From Enteractinococcus helveticum (GTDB lineage Bacteria; Actinomycetota; Actinomycetes; Actinomycetales; Micrococcaceae), in NCBI RefSeq assembly GCF_020742345.1, contig NZ_DYXC01000098.1, positions 11,853 to 75,852 on the forward strand: 64,000 bases of DNA, given 5' to 3'. Positions 49,480 to 58,784 of the stretch are shown here, piece after piece. The first letter of the stretch is position 1. Each line of letters begins with the position of its first letter. The position numbers were made by a program, and so were the translations under genes. The notes under the pieces were generated by a model. That model saw nothing but the letters and a program-made list of their open reading frames with translations, did not search any database and was not told where the DNA came from.

Positions 49480-51561
49480 ATGCCAGAACACGACCACGAC
49501 CATCACGTCCATATGACCCAAGAACATGTTGAACATGCAAATGATGACAGCCACACAGGGCATGGGCATCATGTCCACGGTGATCATGGAGACCATGTAG
49601 GGCAATTCCGTCGGCTGTTTTGGATCAACCTGGTTATTGGCATTCCAGTGGTCTTGTTCTCGCCGATGTTTGGACACTTGCTGGGATATGACGTCCCCGA
49701 GGGGGCGCTGTGGATCGCGCCGTTAGTTGGCACGGTCATGTATGTCTGGGGTGGCTGGCCGTTTTTGAGCGGTGCAGTGAATGAGATCAAGGCCCAAGCG
49801 CCCGGGATGATGTTGCTGATTTCATTGGGTATCACGGTGGCATTTCTCGCCTCCTGGGCGGCGACCCTCGGGCTGGTCGCTGCTGATCTTGAATTTTGGT
49901 GGGAACTGGCGCTTCTGATCGTGATCATGCTGCTGGGGCACTGGATCGAAATGCGCTCGCTCGAGCAGACCACCTCGGCACTTGACTCGCTGGCGGCACT
50001 GTTACCGGATGAAGCAGAACGACTCGACGGCGACGACATTGTCATCGTGAAACCAGACGAGTTGCGTGTCGACGACGTCGTACTGGTCCGACCCGGCGCT
50101 AGCGTACCGGCCGACGGTGAGATCCTTGATGGACGGGCTGCTATGGACGAGTCGATGATTACCGGTGAATCACGTCCAGTCGGACGGGGCATCGGATCCT
50201 TTGTCACGGCAGGAACCGTGGCCACAGACTCTGGAATCAAAGTCCGAGTGACCGCTTCGGGAGACGACACGGCGTTGGCCGGAATCAACCGGCTGGTTGC
50301 CGAAGCGCAAAGCTCATCATCACGAGCACAACGCCTTGCAGATCGCGCAGCAGCATTATTATTCTGGTTCGCCCTCGCTGCCGCCGTAATCACGGCAATT
50401 ATCTGGTTGGTCGTCGGTGGCCCTGAAACATCCGTCGCCAGAGTCATTACCGTCTTAGTTATTGCTTGTCCACATGCATTAGGTTTGGCCATCCCTCTTG
50501 TCGTCTCGATTGCCACGGAACGTGCTGCCCGAGGTGGGGTGTTGATTAAGGATCGCTTGGCATTAGAAGCGATGCGCGAGGTCGATGCAGTCCTCTTTGA
50601 TAAGACTGGAACACTAACCAAGGGCAGCCCGGCTGTCACCGATGTCGAGCCTGTCAGCGAGTACACCCAAGATGAAGTTTTGGCGCTTGCAGCAGCGGCT
50701 GAGACGCCCAGTGAACACCCACTAGCGAAAGCCATCGTTGGCGCAGCACAACAGCGCGGTCTCGATATTCCCCGTCCTGCCGAATTTTCATCGTCTCCAG
50801 CAGTCGGGGTGTCCGCGATGGTCAATGCTCAGCGCATCCAAGTGGGCGGACCGTACATGCTGGCTGAAGCTGATCGTCAGGAAATTCCTGTTGCCCAACA
50901 ATGGAAGACCGAAGGCGCCATTATCTTGCATGTGCTGCGAGACGGTGAAGTGATCGGCGGGCTGAAGCTTGCCGATGAGATCCGATCTGAATCATATGAG
51001 GCAGTCCAAGTCCTCCATAGATTAGGCGTCGAAGTCGTGATGATCACCGGGGACGCCGAAGCCGTTGCTCAAAACGTTGGACAACAACTGGGCATAGACC
51101 GCATCTTTGCAGGAGTACGCCCCGAAGATAAATCTGCCAAAGTCGCCCAACTGCAAGACGAAGGTAAGCAAGTCGCGATGGTTGGAGACGGAGTGAACGA
51201 TGCCCCCGCATTAGCGCAGGCTGATGTCGGCATTGCCATTGGTGCCGGAACCGATGTTGCCATAGCTTCCGCCGGGGTGATTCTGGCAAGCTCAGATCCG
51301 CGATCAGTGCTGTCGGTAATCGAATTATCTCGTGCCACGTACCGCAAGATGAAACAGAACCTGTGGTGGGCTGCCGGTTACAACCTGCTGGCTGTTCCAC
51401 TGGCCGCCGGTGCCTTAGCACCCATCGGAGTCGTGCTACCAATGTCGGTTGGAGCGATTCTGATGTCGTTGTCGACTGTAGTCGTTGCACTAAATGCACA
51501 GCTGCTACGGCGCATCGATCTATCGCCGGAAAACAGTGCAGCGTCGGTATCTGTATCTTGA
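49480..51561 (+). CDS. P1B-type metal ATPase, CopB-like (CPH motif)
   Basis: Membrane copper/silver exporter of the P1B-3 class. A His/Asp-rich N-terminus (first 45 residues, about 17 His) replaces the usual CxxC domain. The transmembrane metal site is 'ACPHAL' (Cys-Pro-His) rather than Cys-Pro-Cys. Phosphorylation site 'DKTGTLTKG', 'TGES' in the actuator, and 'GDGVNDAPAL' in the hinge are intact. 693 aa. CPH ATPases are often linked to Cu(II) or Ag(I). No csoR/copZ-type gene is beside it. Confidence 0.92.
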   Translation: MPEHDHDHHVHMTQEHVEHANDDSHTGHGHHVHGDHGDHVGQFRRLFWINLVIGIPVVLFSPMFGHLLGYDVPEGALWIAPLVGTVMYVWGGWPFLSGAVNEIKAQAPGMMLLISLGITVAFLASWAATLGLVAADLEFWWELALLIVIMLLGHWIEMRSLEQTTSALDSLAALLPDEAERLDGDDIVIVKPDELRVDDVVLVRPGASVPADGEILDGRAAMDESMITGESRPVGRGIGSFVTAGTVATDSGIKVRVTASGDDTALAGINRLVAEAQSSSSRAQRLADRAAALLFWFALAAAVITAIIWLVVGGPETSVARVITVLVIACPHALGLAIPLVVSIATERAARGGVLIKDRLALEAMREVDAVLFDKTGTLTKGSPAVTDVEPVSEYTQDEVLALAAAAETPSEHPLAKAIVGAAQQRGLDIPRPAEFSSSPAVGVSAMVNAQRIQVGGPYMLAEADRQEIPVAQQWKTEGAIILHVLRDGEVIGGLKLADEIRSESYEAVQVLHRLGVEVVMITGDAEAVAQNVGQQLGIDRIFAGVRPEDKSAKVAQLQDEGKQVAMVGDGVNDAPALAQADVGIAIGAGTDVAIASAGVILASSDPRSVLSVIELSRATYRKMKQNLWWAAGYNLLAVPLAAGALAPIGVVLPMSVGAILMSLSTVVVALNAQLLRRIDLSPENSAASVSVS

Positions 51562-51611
51562 TTTCTGTTCGCGATACTTCTACGGAGCATCTGCTACTCG
51601 AATCAACGCGC

Positions 51612-52556
51612 TCACCCCTGCTGGTCTTTGGACAACGATCGAATAGCAGGACTCTGCTTGGCGAGGTCTTGCACGGTAGACAGAATCAGTTCCTGCATGG
51701 CCCGAACCGCACGACTCAGTGTGACCTCACGGCGATGCGCCAATGAAATGGTGCGAGTGAGCGCAGGTTCAGTCAGACGGCATGACAACAGGTTCGGCCG
51801 ATCAAGCAGCACAGTCGCAGGCACGACCGCGACCCCGAGGCCGCGCTCAACAAAGCGAAGCACGGCGTCCATCTCTGCCCCCTCCAAGACAACATTCGGT
51901 TCCAATTTTTGCTGCCGATACGCGTCCATAGTCGTAGCACGCAGATCATAGCTGTCGGAGAACAGGATTTGTGGCAGATCGGCCAATTGTCGAAGCGTCA
52001 GCTGGTTTCGATACCTGCCAAAATGCTGTCCATCGGAAGCAATCACCACCAGTTCTTCTTCGAGTAACGGGATATGATCCAGGCTCTCCGCAGACGAGGG
52101 ATCATGCTCAGAGGCGACCACGATAGCTAGATCAAGTGTGCCACTGTTCAACTCGTTCAGCAGGTGATGGGAACCAGATTCCCGGAGATGAAGATCCACG
52201 CCTGGGTAATCACGGTGATAAGGCCCAACAGTCTCAGCCACCACAGACACACACATGCTTGGTGGGGCTCCAAGCCGTACGCGGCCACGTTGCAAACCGG
52301 CGAGTTCTTGCATTTGGAAGCGGATCTGCTCCGCATCTGCCAGCATGCGGGAAGCTACCGGCAACAGTGTCTCGCCGGCAGCCGTCAATGTGATGTTTCC
52401 CCGAGCGCGATAAAACAGCTCGGAACCTAACTCGGATTCCAATGTTGAGATTTGTCGACTCAGGGTGGGTTGAGCAATGTGTAATTGCGCAGCTGCCCTG
52501 GTGAAATGCCCAGTTTCAGCTACTGTGAGAAAACTTTGCAGTTGTTCAAGATTCAT
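51612..52556 (-). CDS. LysR-family transcriptional regulator
   Basis: 314 aa. N-terminal winged HTH 'TRAAAQLHIAQPTLSRQIST' and a two-lobed effector domain ('RGRVRLGAPPSMCVSVV' to 'GLGVAVVPATVL'). It is divergently paired with a flavoprotein gene 77 bp away, so it most likely activates that gene and represses itself in response to a substrate or product. The effector is unknown. Confidence 0.92.
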   Translation of the reverse strand: MNLEQLQSFLTVAETGHFTRAAAQLHIAQPTLSRQISTLESELGSELFYRARGNITLTAAGETLLPVASRMLADAEQIRFQMQELAGLQRGRVRLGAPPSMCVSVVAETVGPYHRDYPGVDLHLRESGSHHLLNELNSGTLDLAIVVASEHDPSSAESLDHIPLLEEELVVIASDGQHFGRYRNQLTLRQLADLPQILFSDSYDLRATTMDAYRQQKLEPNVVLEGAEMDAVLRFVERGLGVAVVPATVLLDRPNLLSCRLTEPALTRTISLAHRREVTLSRAVRAMQELILSTVQDLAKQSPAIRSLSKDQQG

Positions 52557-52575
52557 ATCAATAGCATATCTGCAT

Positions 52576-52596
52576 TGAATTGACTCAGATAATTCA
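52576..52596. promoter_or_regulatory. Candidate LysR operator
   Basis: TGAATT-N9-AATTCA, a perfect 6-bp inverted repeat containing the T-N11-A core typical of LysR sites. It lies between the divergent lysR and flavoprotein genes, 20 bp before the lysR start and 38 bp before the flavoprotein start. Confidence 0.6.
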
Positions 52597-52633
52597 TTGG
52601 ACTAATCATGCTTGCGGTTCTTAGCGTGGAGCC

Positions 52634-54373
52634 ATGATGAAAACCAGAACCAAAGAACAACAGGTTTCTACCAGCGTCTTAGTGATCGGCACCGGTGGCT
52701 CAGGCTTACGAGCTGCCATAGAATTGGCAGAACAAGGCGTCGACGTGATCGCAGTCGGGAAGCGTCCACGAAATGATGCGCACACTGCGCTCGCAGCCGG
52801 TGGCATCAACGCAGCTCTGGGCACCATGGACGCCGAAGACAGCTGGCAACAACACGCCGCCGACACCATCAAAGAAAGCTACTACCTAGCTGACCCGAGA
52901 ACCGTGGAGACCGTAGCCAAAGGAGCTGCAGAAGGCATCGGCGACCTTGAACGCTATGGCATGGGCTTTGCCCGAGAAGAAGACGGCCGCATCTCCCAAC
53001 GATTCTTCGGAGCACATACCTTCCGTCGTACGGCATTCGCTGGAGATTACACTGGTCTAGAAATCCAACGCAGCCTAGTTCGACGAAGCGAACAACATGA
53101 AATCCCGATCCTCGATACCGTCTACATCACCGACATTCTGACCAACGACAATCGAGTCTTCGGAGCCTACGGCTTCGACATCAATAACGGCACCCGATAT
53201 CTGATTCACGCTGACGCGGTAATCCTAGCGGCCGGGGGACACAACCGCATTTGGCGACGCACCTCCTCTCGACGCGACGAAAATACTGGTGACTCATTCC
53301 GTCTTGCCGTCGAAGCCGGTGCTCGCCTCCGGGACCCTGAGCTTGTCCAGTTCCACCCCTCAGGTATTTTGGAACCCGAAAACGCTGCCGGAACCCTCGT
53401 ATCAGAGGCCGCCCGCGGCGAGGGTGGAATCCTCCGCAATGCGCTCGGAGAACGCTTCATGGAACGCTACGACCCCGAGCGTATGGAGCTTTCCACTCGA
53501 GACCGGGTAGCGCTTGCCGCATATACCGAAATCCAGCAAGGCCGGGGCACCGAAAATGGGGGAGTCTGGCTCGACGTTTCCCACCTGCCACGCGAGGTTA
53601 TCCTGGAACGACTGCCGCGGGTTTATCAAACACTGATGGAAACCCAGATGCTTGATATCACTCGCGAACCAATCGAAATCGCGCCGACGGCACACTACTC
53701 GATGGGTGGCGTATGGGTGCGACCAGAAGACCACTCCACTGATGTTGATGGCCTCTATGCAATCGGTGAAGCATCTAGCGGTTTGCATGGTGCCAATCGG
53801 CTTGGCGGCAACTCACTGATCGAATTACTTGTCTTCGGCCGTATCGTCGGACAGGCCGCAGCGCAATACTCTGCCAATCTACTGGCCCAGACGCGTTCCG
53901 CAGATGCCGTTGCCAAGGCGCGCGGCGAAGTCGATCGACTACTCACGGCTGACGGTGAAGAGAACGTCCGAGCCTTGCAACGCGCCATCAGGGACATGAT
54001 GACCGAATGCGCCGGCGTAGTGCGTTCCGAAGAAGGATTAAAGCAAGGTCTAGCTCGTCTGGATGAAATCGAAGCGCGGATGAAAAACGTTGGAATCCAT
54101 CCAGACATCGCCGGATTCCAGGATCTGGCACACGCGTACGATCTGAAATCCTCCGCCCTCGCAGCCCGAGCAACGCTCGAAGCCGCGTTGGAACGTCGAG
54201 AGACTCGCGGCTGCCACAATCGCAGCGATTATCCGCAGATGGATCCAGACATGCAAGTCAACCTCGTCTGGTCACCAAAAACCGGTGTGACTCGAGAAGA
54301 AATCGCCCCGATCCCAGAGGAAATCAGCGAACTGATCCGGGACGTCAGCCAAGAAGGCAAACTCGTCGAATAA
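52634..54373 (+). CDS. Flavoprotein of the succinate dehydrogenase/fumarate reductase family
   Basis: 579 aa. Dinucleotide fold 'VLVIGTGGSGLRAAIELAE', then 'DAHTALAAGGINAALG', where the His corresponds to the covalent FAD-linking residue of SdhA/FrdA. Substrate-site segments 'LVQFHPSGI', 'ARGEGGIL', 'APTAHYSMGG' and 'LHGANRLGGNSL' are all present. No iron-sulfur or membrane-anchor subunit genes adjoin it, so it may be a soluble fumarate-reductase-like or aspartate-oxidase-like enzyme. Regulated, by inference, by the divergent LysR. Confidence 0.85.
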   Translation: MMKTRTKEQQVSTSVLVIGTGGSGLRAAIELAEQGVDVIAVGKRPRNDAHTALAAGGINAALGTMDAEDSWQQHAADTIKESYYLADPRTVETVAKGAAEGIGDLERYGMGFAREEDGRISQRFFGAHTFRRTAFAGDYTGLEIQRSLVRRSEQHEIPILDTVYITDILTNDNRVFGAYGFDINNGTRYLIHADAVILAAGGHNRIWRRTSSRRDENTGDSFRLAVEAGARLRDPELVQFHPSGILEPENAAGTLVSEAARGEGGILRNALGERFMERYDPERMELSTRDRVALAAYTEIQQGRGTENGGVWLDVSHLPREVILERLPRVYQTLMETQMLDITREPIEIAPTAHYSMGGVWVRPEDHSTDVDGLYAIGEASSGLHGANRLGGNSLIELLVFGRIVGQAAAQYSANLLAQTRSADAVAKARGEVDRLLTADGEENVRALQRAIRDMMTECAGVVRSEEGLKQGLARLDEIEARMKNVGIHPDIAGFQDLAHAYDLKSSALAARATLEAALERRETRGCHNRSDYPQMDPDMQVNLVWSPKTGVTREEIAPIPEEISELIRDVSQEGKLVE

Positions 54374-54538
54374 TGGATACAGTGTGGTCTCCTACGGCCA
54401 GTCGGAACGGGAGGCCACACCGTCAAGGCATCGGCCCGGAGACGATCTGGGGCGGTGCGAAACACTAAATATTCTGCCGAAAGTTCAAAAACCCACACAG
54501 CCAACTCTGGACCAATTCCACCAGGTAGAGTAGGGGCC

Positions 54539-55624
54539 GTGTCTTTATCAATAGGTTTTGTCGGACTGCCCAACGTCGGTAAGTCAACGTTATTTAATGC
54601 CATCACTCGCCAGACAGTGCTCGCTGCAAACTACCCGTTCGCAACCATCGAGCCAAACGTCGGGATCGTGAATCTTGCCGATGAGCGGTTGGACAAGCTC
54701 GCAGAAATCTTCGGCTCACAAAAGGTGCTGCCAGCAACCGTCTCATTTGTAGACATCGCCGGCATTGTTAAAGGCGCTTCCGAAGGTGAGGGCCTAGGCA
54801 ACCAGTTCCTGGCTAATATTCGTGAATCCTCCGCCATTGCTCAGGTAGTCCGCGTATTTGAAGACACCGACGTCATTCACGTCGACGGTGAGATCGATCC
54901 CTCCTCCGATATCGAAACCATCAATACCGAGCTGATTCTGGCAGACATGCAGACCCTGGAGCGCGCCATCCCGCGCGTTGAAAAAGAGGTCAAAGGTAAG
55001 AAGACCGATAAAGAAGTCTTGGACTCGATGCTTGCCGCCCAAGCAGTCCTGGAACGTGGCGACACCATCTTCTCGTCGGTTGAATCCGACAAGCTGGAGA
55101 TGGAGCATCTGCAGGAACTCAACCTATTGACAGCAAAACCATTTATCTATGTCTTCAACTCTGATGACAGCGTGCTGGCTGACGAAGCACGCAAACAAGA
55201 GCTGGCCGACATGGTGGCTCCAGCTCAAGCCGTATTCCTCGATGCGCAGTTTGAATCCGAACTCGTGGAACTGTCCGAAGACGAAGCACGCGAAATGCTC
55301 GAGATGGCCGGCCGTGAAGAATCCGGCATGGACCAATTAGCCCGCGTGGGCTTCGAAACCCTCGGGCTGCAAACATACCTAACTGCCGGACCAAAAGAAG
55401 CACGTGCCTGGACTATCCACAAGGGCGACACCGCGCCAGAAGCCGCAGGGGTCATACACACCGACTTCCAGCGCGGATTTATTCGGGCCGAAGTTGTGTC
55501 ATTCGAAGACCTCGTCGCCGCAGGTTCTATGGCCGAAGCCAAAGCACAAGGAAAGGTCCGGCTGGAAGGTAAGGACTACCTGATGCAAGACGGCGACGTT
55601 GTGGAGTTTAGGTTTAATGTATGA
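54539..55624 (+). CDS. ychF: Redox-regulated ATPase YchF
   Basis: Obg-related P-loop protein (OLA1/YchF) that prefers ATP and associates with ribosomes. G1 'GLPNVGKSTLFNAIT', then 'PFATIEPNVG', 'VDIAGIVKGASEGEGLGN' and a C-terminal TGS domain ending 'DGDVVEFRFNV'. GTG start at 54539 (361 aa); the frame opens at 54455, but those residues are not conserved. The last 24 bases (55601-55624) recur three times downstream, marking the gene's 3' end as an integration site. A weak CCCC/GGGG hairpin with a T-run (about 55626-55644) may terminate it. Confidence 0.96.
   Translation: MSLSIGFVGLPNVGKSTLFNAITRQTVLAANYPFATIEPNVGIVNLADERLDKLAEIFGSQKVLPATVSFVDIAGIVKGASEGEGLGNQFLANIRESSAIAQVVRVFEDTDVIHVDGEIDPSSDIETINTELILADMQTLERAIPRVEKEVKGKKTDKEVLDSMLAAQAVLERGDTIFSSVESDKLEMEHLQELNLLTAKPFIYVFNSDDSVLADEARKQELADMVAPAQAVFLDAQFESELVELSEDEAREMLEMAGREESGMDQLARVGFETLGLQTYLTAGPKEARAWTIHKGDTAPEAAGVIHTDFQRGFIRAEVVSFEDLVAAGSMAEAKAQGKVRLEGKDYLMQDGDVVEFRFNV
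55601..55624 (+). repeat. ychF 3'-end repeat, copy A (attachment-site candidate)
   Basis: The last eight codons of ychF, reading V-E-F-R-F-N-V-stop. Bases GGAGTTTAGGTTTAATGT are matched, with synonymous changes, at three downstream places in the same orientation. Copy A is part of the intact gene and would be the left junction of the most recent insertion. Confidence 0.7.
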
Positions 55625-55747
55625 CGCCCCTTCTGACCTGGGGTTTTATTCGCAGTAAACGCTACAAAACCGTGTAGCCGAGACTGGTTGTAGCAGGATC
55701 TGTAGCGCTCGTGCAGCGAGTGGTCGAGCGTGTCAGGGCAAGGAAAA

Positions 55748-55774
55748 GCCGCCGGGATCTACCATCCCGGCGGC
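55748..55774 (-). terminator. Rho-independent terminator of the first island lipoprotein gene
   Basis: An 11-bp perfect stem GCCGCCGGGAT / ATCCCGGCGGC with a 5-nt loop, followed on the minus strand by TTTTCC, 20 bp after the stop of the leftward lipoprotein gene. Confidence 0.85.
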
Positions 55775-55793
55775 CTGACGTGGTGGTGCGTAG

Positions 55794-56882
55794 TCAGTCC
55801 TCGACCGTGATCACCAGCGGCTCGGACTCAAGGTTGACAGTGGAGTCTCCCCGGTACTCCCAGCTCCCGCCGAGCTCTGTGTCGACCTCGGCATCGACGG
55901 TGATCTCGAAGGACTCGATGTCGACCGGCACGGCGATCGGCATGTCGAGTCTGGCCGTACTGGTCTCATCCAGCGGAATGTCGACCTCTATTGGGTCTCC
56001 GGCATCGGGGGTGACCGTGACGCGGACATTCGCATTGGTCACATGCACCTCTCCGCTGCCTGACAGGTCGAGCGCGATGGACCCGGAAAGGTGCATCCAG
56101 GCAGTGTCAGGCTCAGCCCATCCCTCTTCCGGGTCCCATGCGCCAATCTGTGCGTCACTCAGGTCCACGTTCAACGCAACCTCTTTCGTGGTGTCGCCGC
56201 TGTGGGCTCCGGTGAGTTCTAAATGCCCAGTCGGTATTTGCAGTGTCTCTTCGATGTCGGCATGGGTCGTGTCCCGGTAGTACGCTGCGGCGATGTCGTC
56301 GGGTGTTCTTTCGCCGGTGGTCAGGTCCACGGTCTGATCATGTCCGGCCTGTGAGACCACCAGCGAGGCATCCCCCTCGGCGGGAACCGAGGCGATGTAG
56401 GCCTGCTCCGAGTGCTCGCTACCCAGTGTTCCCAGTTCTTGGGTCTGACCGTCAGTGGAGAGGGACAGCATGGGGGAGCCTGGCATCTCCGCCTCATGAT
56501 CTGCGTCCTGGCCAGTGGAGGAATACCCTCCTGAGTCCGAGTATCGCACCTGCACCAAGCGGAACACCTCCCCGTCTGCGGGCCGCAAGGTCTCGTCGTC
56601 TGCTGCGGGGGTGGCGTCGTCGCCGATTTGCGCAGGCACAGTTTCGACTGTGCTCACTCGCTCGATAGTGAGTGTCCCTGTGGGCATCACCACCGTGCCT
56701 GCGTCACCAGGGGTTGTTACGTCCGTCGTGGCCAGCCCCGACACGTCGGGGACTTCCAGAACCATCCCGCTCTCGGCGGACGTCGCTGATTGCCCTGCGG
56801 GGTCTTCGTCGGTTCCTGAGCAGGCAGCGAGCCCCAGCACCATCACCATCAGTGCCCCTGTTGTCGCCGCGGTCTTCTTCAT
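55794..56882 (-). CDS. Island-encoded lipoprotein, unknown function
   Basis: 362 aa. Signal peptide 'ALMVMVLGLAACSG' with lipobox 'LAAC'. The mature part is Asp/Thr-rich with many predicted beta strands ('GTLTIERVSTVETVPAQIGD', 'VEVDIPLDETSTARLDMPI'), so probably surface beta domains; the first resembles DUF4352-like immunoglobulin folds only loosely. Start at 56882 after a GAGGGAGA SD. It is intact, has its own terminator, and is visibly richer in G/C at third positions than ychF. Confidence 0.7.
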   Translation of the reverse strand: MKKTAATTGALMVMVLGLAACSGTDEDPAGQSATSAESGMVLEVPDVSGLATTDVTTPGDAGTVVMPTGTLTIERVSTVETVPAQIGDDATPAADDETLRPADGEVFRLVQVRYSDSGGYSSTGQDADHEAEMPGSPMLSLSTDGQTQELGTLGSEHSEQAYIASVPAEGDASLVVSQAGHDQTVDLTTGERTPDDIAAAYYRDTTHADIEETLQIPTGHLELTGAHSGDTTKEVALNVDLSDAQIGAWDPEEGWAEPDTAWMHLSGSIALDLSGSGEVHVTNANVRVTVTPDAGDPIEVDIPLDETSTARLDMPIAVPVDIESFEITVDAEVDTELGGSWEYRGDSTVNLESEPLVITVED

Positions 56883-57004
56883 GCATCTCCCTCTGTCGTG
56901 GGGTCCGACCGACGCCGGACCTATGAATCTTGGATCTAGCGATCCTCGAACCAAACGATAGCAGGGGTCGAATGTTGGGCCGTGACTAGGAAGAAAAGGG
57001 ATAC

Positions 57005-57235
57005 TTGAATCGGCTCGTTGCGAAACGAATGCGGGAACACCGAGAGAATCCCGGATTTACGCAAGAAGGATTCGCCCATGAAATAAAAATGGACCGGGCA
57101 TTGTGAGCCAGATATGATCGCGGCGAGCGGAATATCTGACTCGACGCACTCGAAACCCTCGCCGCCCGAATCGGCGTGGACCCGTTTGACCTACTGGCAC
57201 GCCCGCACCCCACGGAAGTGTCTGACGTGGACTGA
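57005..57235 (+). pseudogene. XRE-family regulator remnant with two in-frame TGA codons
   Basis: Reads from TTG 57005 as an HTH_XRE protein of about 76 codons: 'RLVAKRMREHRENPGFTQEG' then 'FAHEIKMDRAL', stop, 'ARYDRGERNI', stop, 'LDALETLAARIGVDPFDLL'. The TGA codons are at 57104-57106 and 57137-57139. Frame and family pattern continue past both, so the gene died by point mutation rather than rearrangement. Confidence 0.75.
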
Positions 57236-57520
57236 CCTCCCGACTGCACCACTTCTCGTTGAGGGCAAGGGTTCCAGCGAAGCGAACCCGCGGCAGCCCT
57301 GACGACCCCCGCCTGAGCATCGCATGACGTAGCCGGCGACCTCCAGGCTCGTTGCAGATATCTTTCGCGCCAACACGGTGCGATGCATGAAGACCTCTGC
57401 ACCACGAGACCCCCGGTTTGATGAGCCGTGTCTGTGAAGGACACCTGCTATCCACGGGTCTCTGTGGGCGGGTAGGCCGTCGCTCGGCCGTTGAGGATGC
57501 GGTGTGATCGTCGCTGAGCC
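57236..57520. other. Non-coding or unrecognisable debris
   Basis: 285 bp between the XRE remnant and the truncated antitoxin gene. Frames are open on the minus strand, but I find no recognisable protein, RNA or repeat. By position it should have held the toxin partner of the following higA, but no HigB residues can be read. Confidence 0.5.
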
Positions 57521-57814
57521 ATGACCCGATTGTAGCGTTTCCACCCGGGAGAGATCCTTATGGAGGACTTCATCGAGGGCTTTGGGATCACGCAGAACAA
57601 GCTGGCTGTATCCCTCGGGGTGCCGCCGCGACGCATCAACGAGATCGTGCACGGCAAGCGAGGGATAACCGCGGATACGGCGATCCGTCTGGCGCGGTAC
57701 TTCGGGACGTCCGATGAGTTCTGGATGAACCTGCAGTCCAACTACGAGCTGCGGTTCGAACGTCGGGCGCTGCGTGACAAGATTGCAGCGATCACGCCGC
57801 TGGAAGTGGCGTAG
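57521..57814 (+). pseudogene. higA: HigA-type antitoxin, nonsense codon near the start
   Basis: XRE-type HigA antitoxin. The frame starts ATG-ACC-CGA-TTG at 57521, hits TAG at 57533-57535, then continues as a normal HigA: 'RFHPGEILMEDFIEGFG', 'GVPPRRINEIVHGKRGITAD', 'YFGTSDEFWMNLQ'. A restart at ATG 57560 with GGGAGAG upstream could still make 84 residues with the whole helix-turn-helix but without the first dozen. No intact HigB precedes it. It is very close in sequence to the HigA part of the fusion at 61944. Confidence 0.75.
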
Positions 57815-57825
57815 ACGGGCGGCTC

Positions 57826-58515
57826 ATGATCGCGGTGGATGAATTGATCCGGCCCGTCCTGGATCATCTGCGCCGCAAGGACCCGGGCTGCGTCCCGGCA
57901 GCGACATCGACCTGCTCGCACTCACCCGCCGATCGTTGACATCAGCAGAGCGGATCTCTCTGGTCTCCATGCATCTCGGGTTCTCGGGGTAGATCGGGCA
58001 CGAGCCACAGTTTCCCGAAGTCGCCGGCCGTCGCCCGTTGGAAGTCACCAGCGTGGTCGTGGACGACGTGCAGTCACTGACGAAGAACCCTCGGCGCGAC
58101 TTCCAGTTCGGCGAGTGGATGCGCAGTGAACTTGTGGCCGGCCTCGTACCTGCCCCGGAACGTGATCCGGTGTGGTGGTCCTGTTGTCCACCGCGCTGGA
58201 TTCGCATCGGGTACTGTACGGAGCACCACTGGAAGGTCTCGTTCGTCCCGTGCCGCCGAGTCGGGGCAGATCCTTCTGAAATATCAGGCCGCTGAGCGGG
58301 TTCGCCCTCGTCTGGACAAGGCTGAGGCGGATCTGTTGGCGCTGGCCAAAGGGGAATACCTCGGGCGGGCTCGAGTGGACTGGAGACGCGAACACGACCG
58401 GACGCTCGGTGTCGTGCAGACCCTACGACATCTGATTCACGAAGCCGCGGACGTCCGTGGATCGGGGCATAATCGATCTCCGCAGGACAGATCGGACAAG
58501 GGGCCTCGGCTGTGA
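57826..58515 (+). pseudogene. Decayed aminoglycoside nucleotidyltransferase (AadA-like)
   Basis: Pieces in three frames line up in order with ANT(3'')/(9) adenylyltransferases: 'VDELIRPVLDHLRRKD' (from ATG 57826); after a shift and gap, 'GLRPGSDIDLLALTRRSLTS' with the catalytic GS-D-x-D; a stop (57990-57992); 'RRDFQFGEWMRSELVAGLVP'; a shift near 58165; 'LDSHRVLYGAPLEGLVRPVP'; then, after missing sequence, 'AEADLLALAKGEYLGRARVD'. At least two shifts, one stop and two internal losses. No functional product is expected. Confidence 0.75.
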
Positions 58516-58608
58516 CGCAGAGTTCCCGTGGTGTGTAGCAGTCGTCCATCTCGAGAGCGCATCGTCCCACGTCATAGTGCGAACTGCGATATGAGCGACG
58601 TGACTCTT

Positions 58609-58632
58609 CCCGAGTTCCGGTTTAACGTCTAG
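58609..58632 (+). repeat. ychF 3'-end repeat, copy B
   Basis: Reads P-E-F-R-F-N-V-stop (CCC GAG TTC CGG TTT AAC GTC TAG), matching the end of ychF with GC-rich synonymous codons. It has no ychF body upstream. It separates the aadA-remnant segment from the DUF3500 segment. Confidence 0.65.
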
Positions 58633-58784
58633 AGTTCACGGCGCATACTGCTGGACCAAGTGGCAGCGGATATGCTCTGACGTTCCTTGGCAGACCCCGC
58701 AGGGCTAGTCCGCTCAACCACCGCTCCATCGGTGGTGTCGTCGAGCGAACAGGCCGTGCTTGGGTCGAGCTGATCGTTCCGTTC

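Noticed and set aside
55711..56280. Long rightward open frame antisense to the first island lipoprotein gene.
   Set aside because: It is the complement of a gene with signal peptide, SD and terminator; its Ser/Arg-rich translation is typical of a GC-rich shadow frame.
57191..57652. Leftward frame at 57.2-57.6 kb as a transposase or integrase fragment.
   Set aside because: No catalytic D-D-E or R-H-R-Y pattern could be read; part of it is antisense to the higA remnant.
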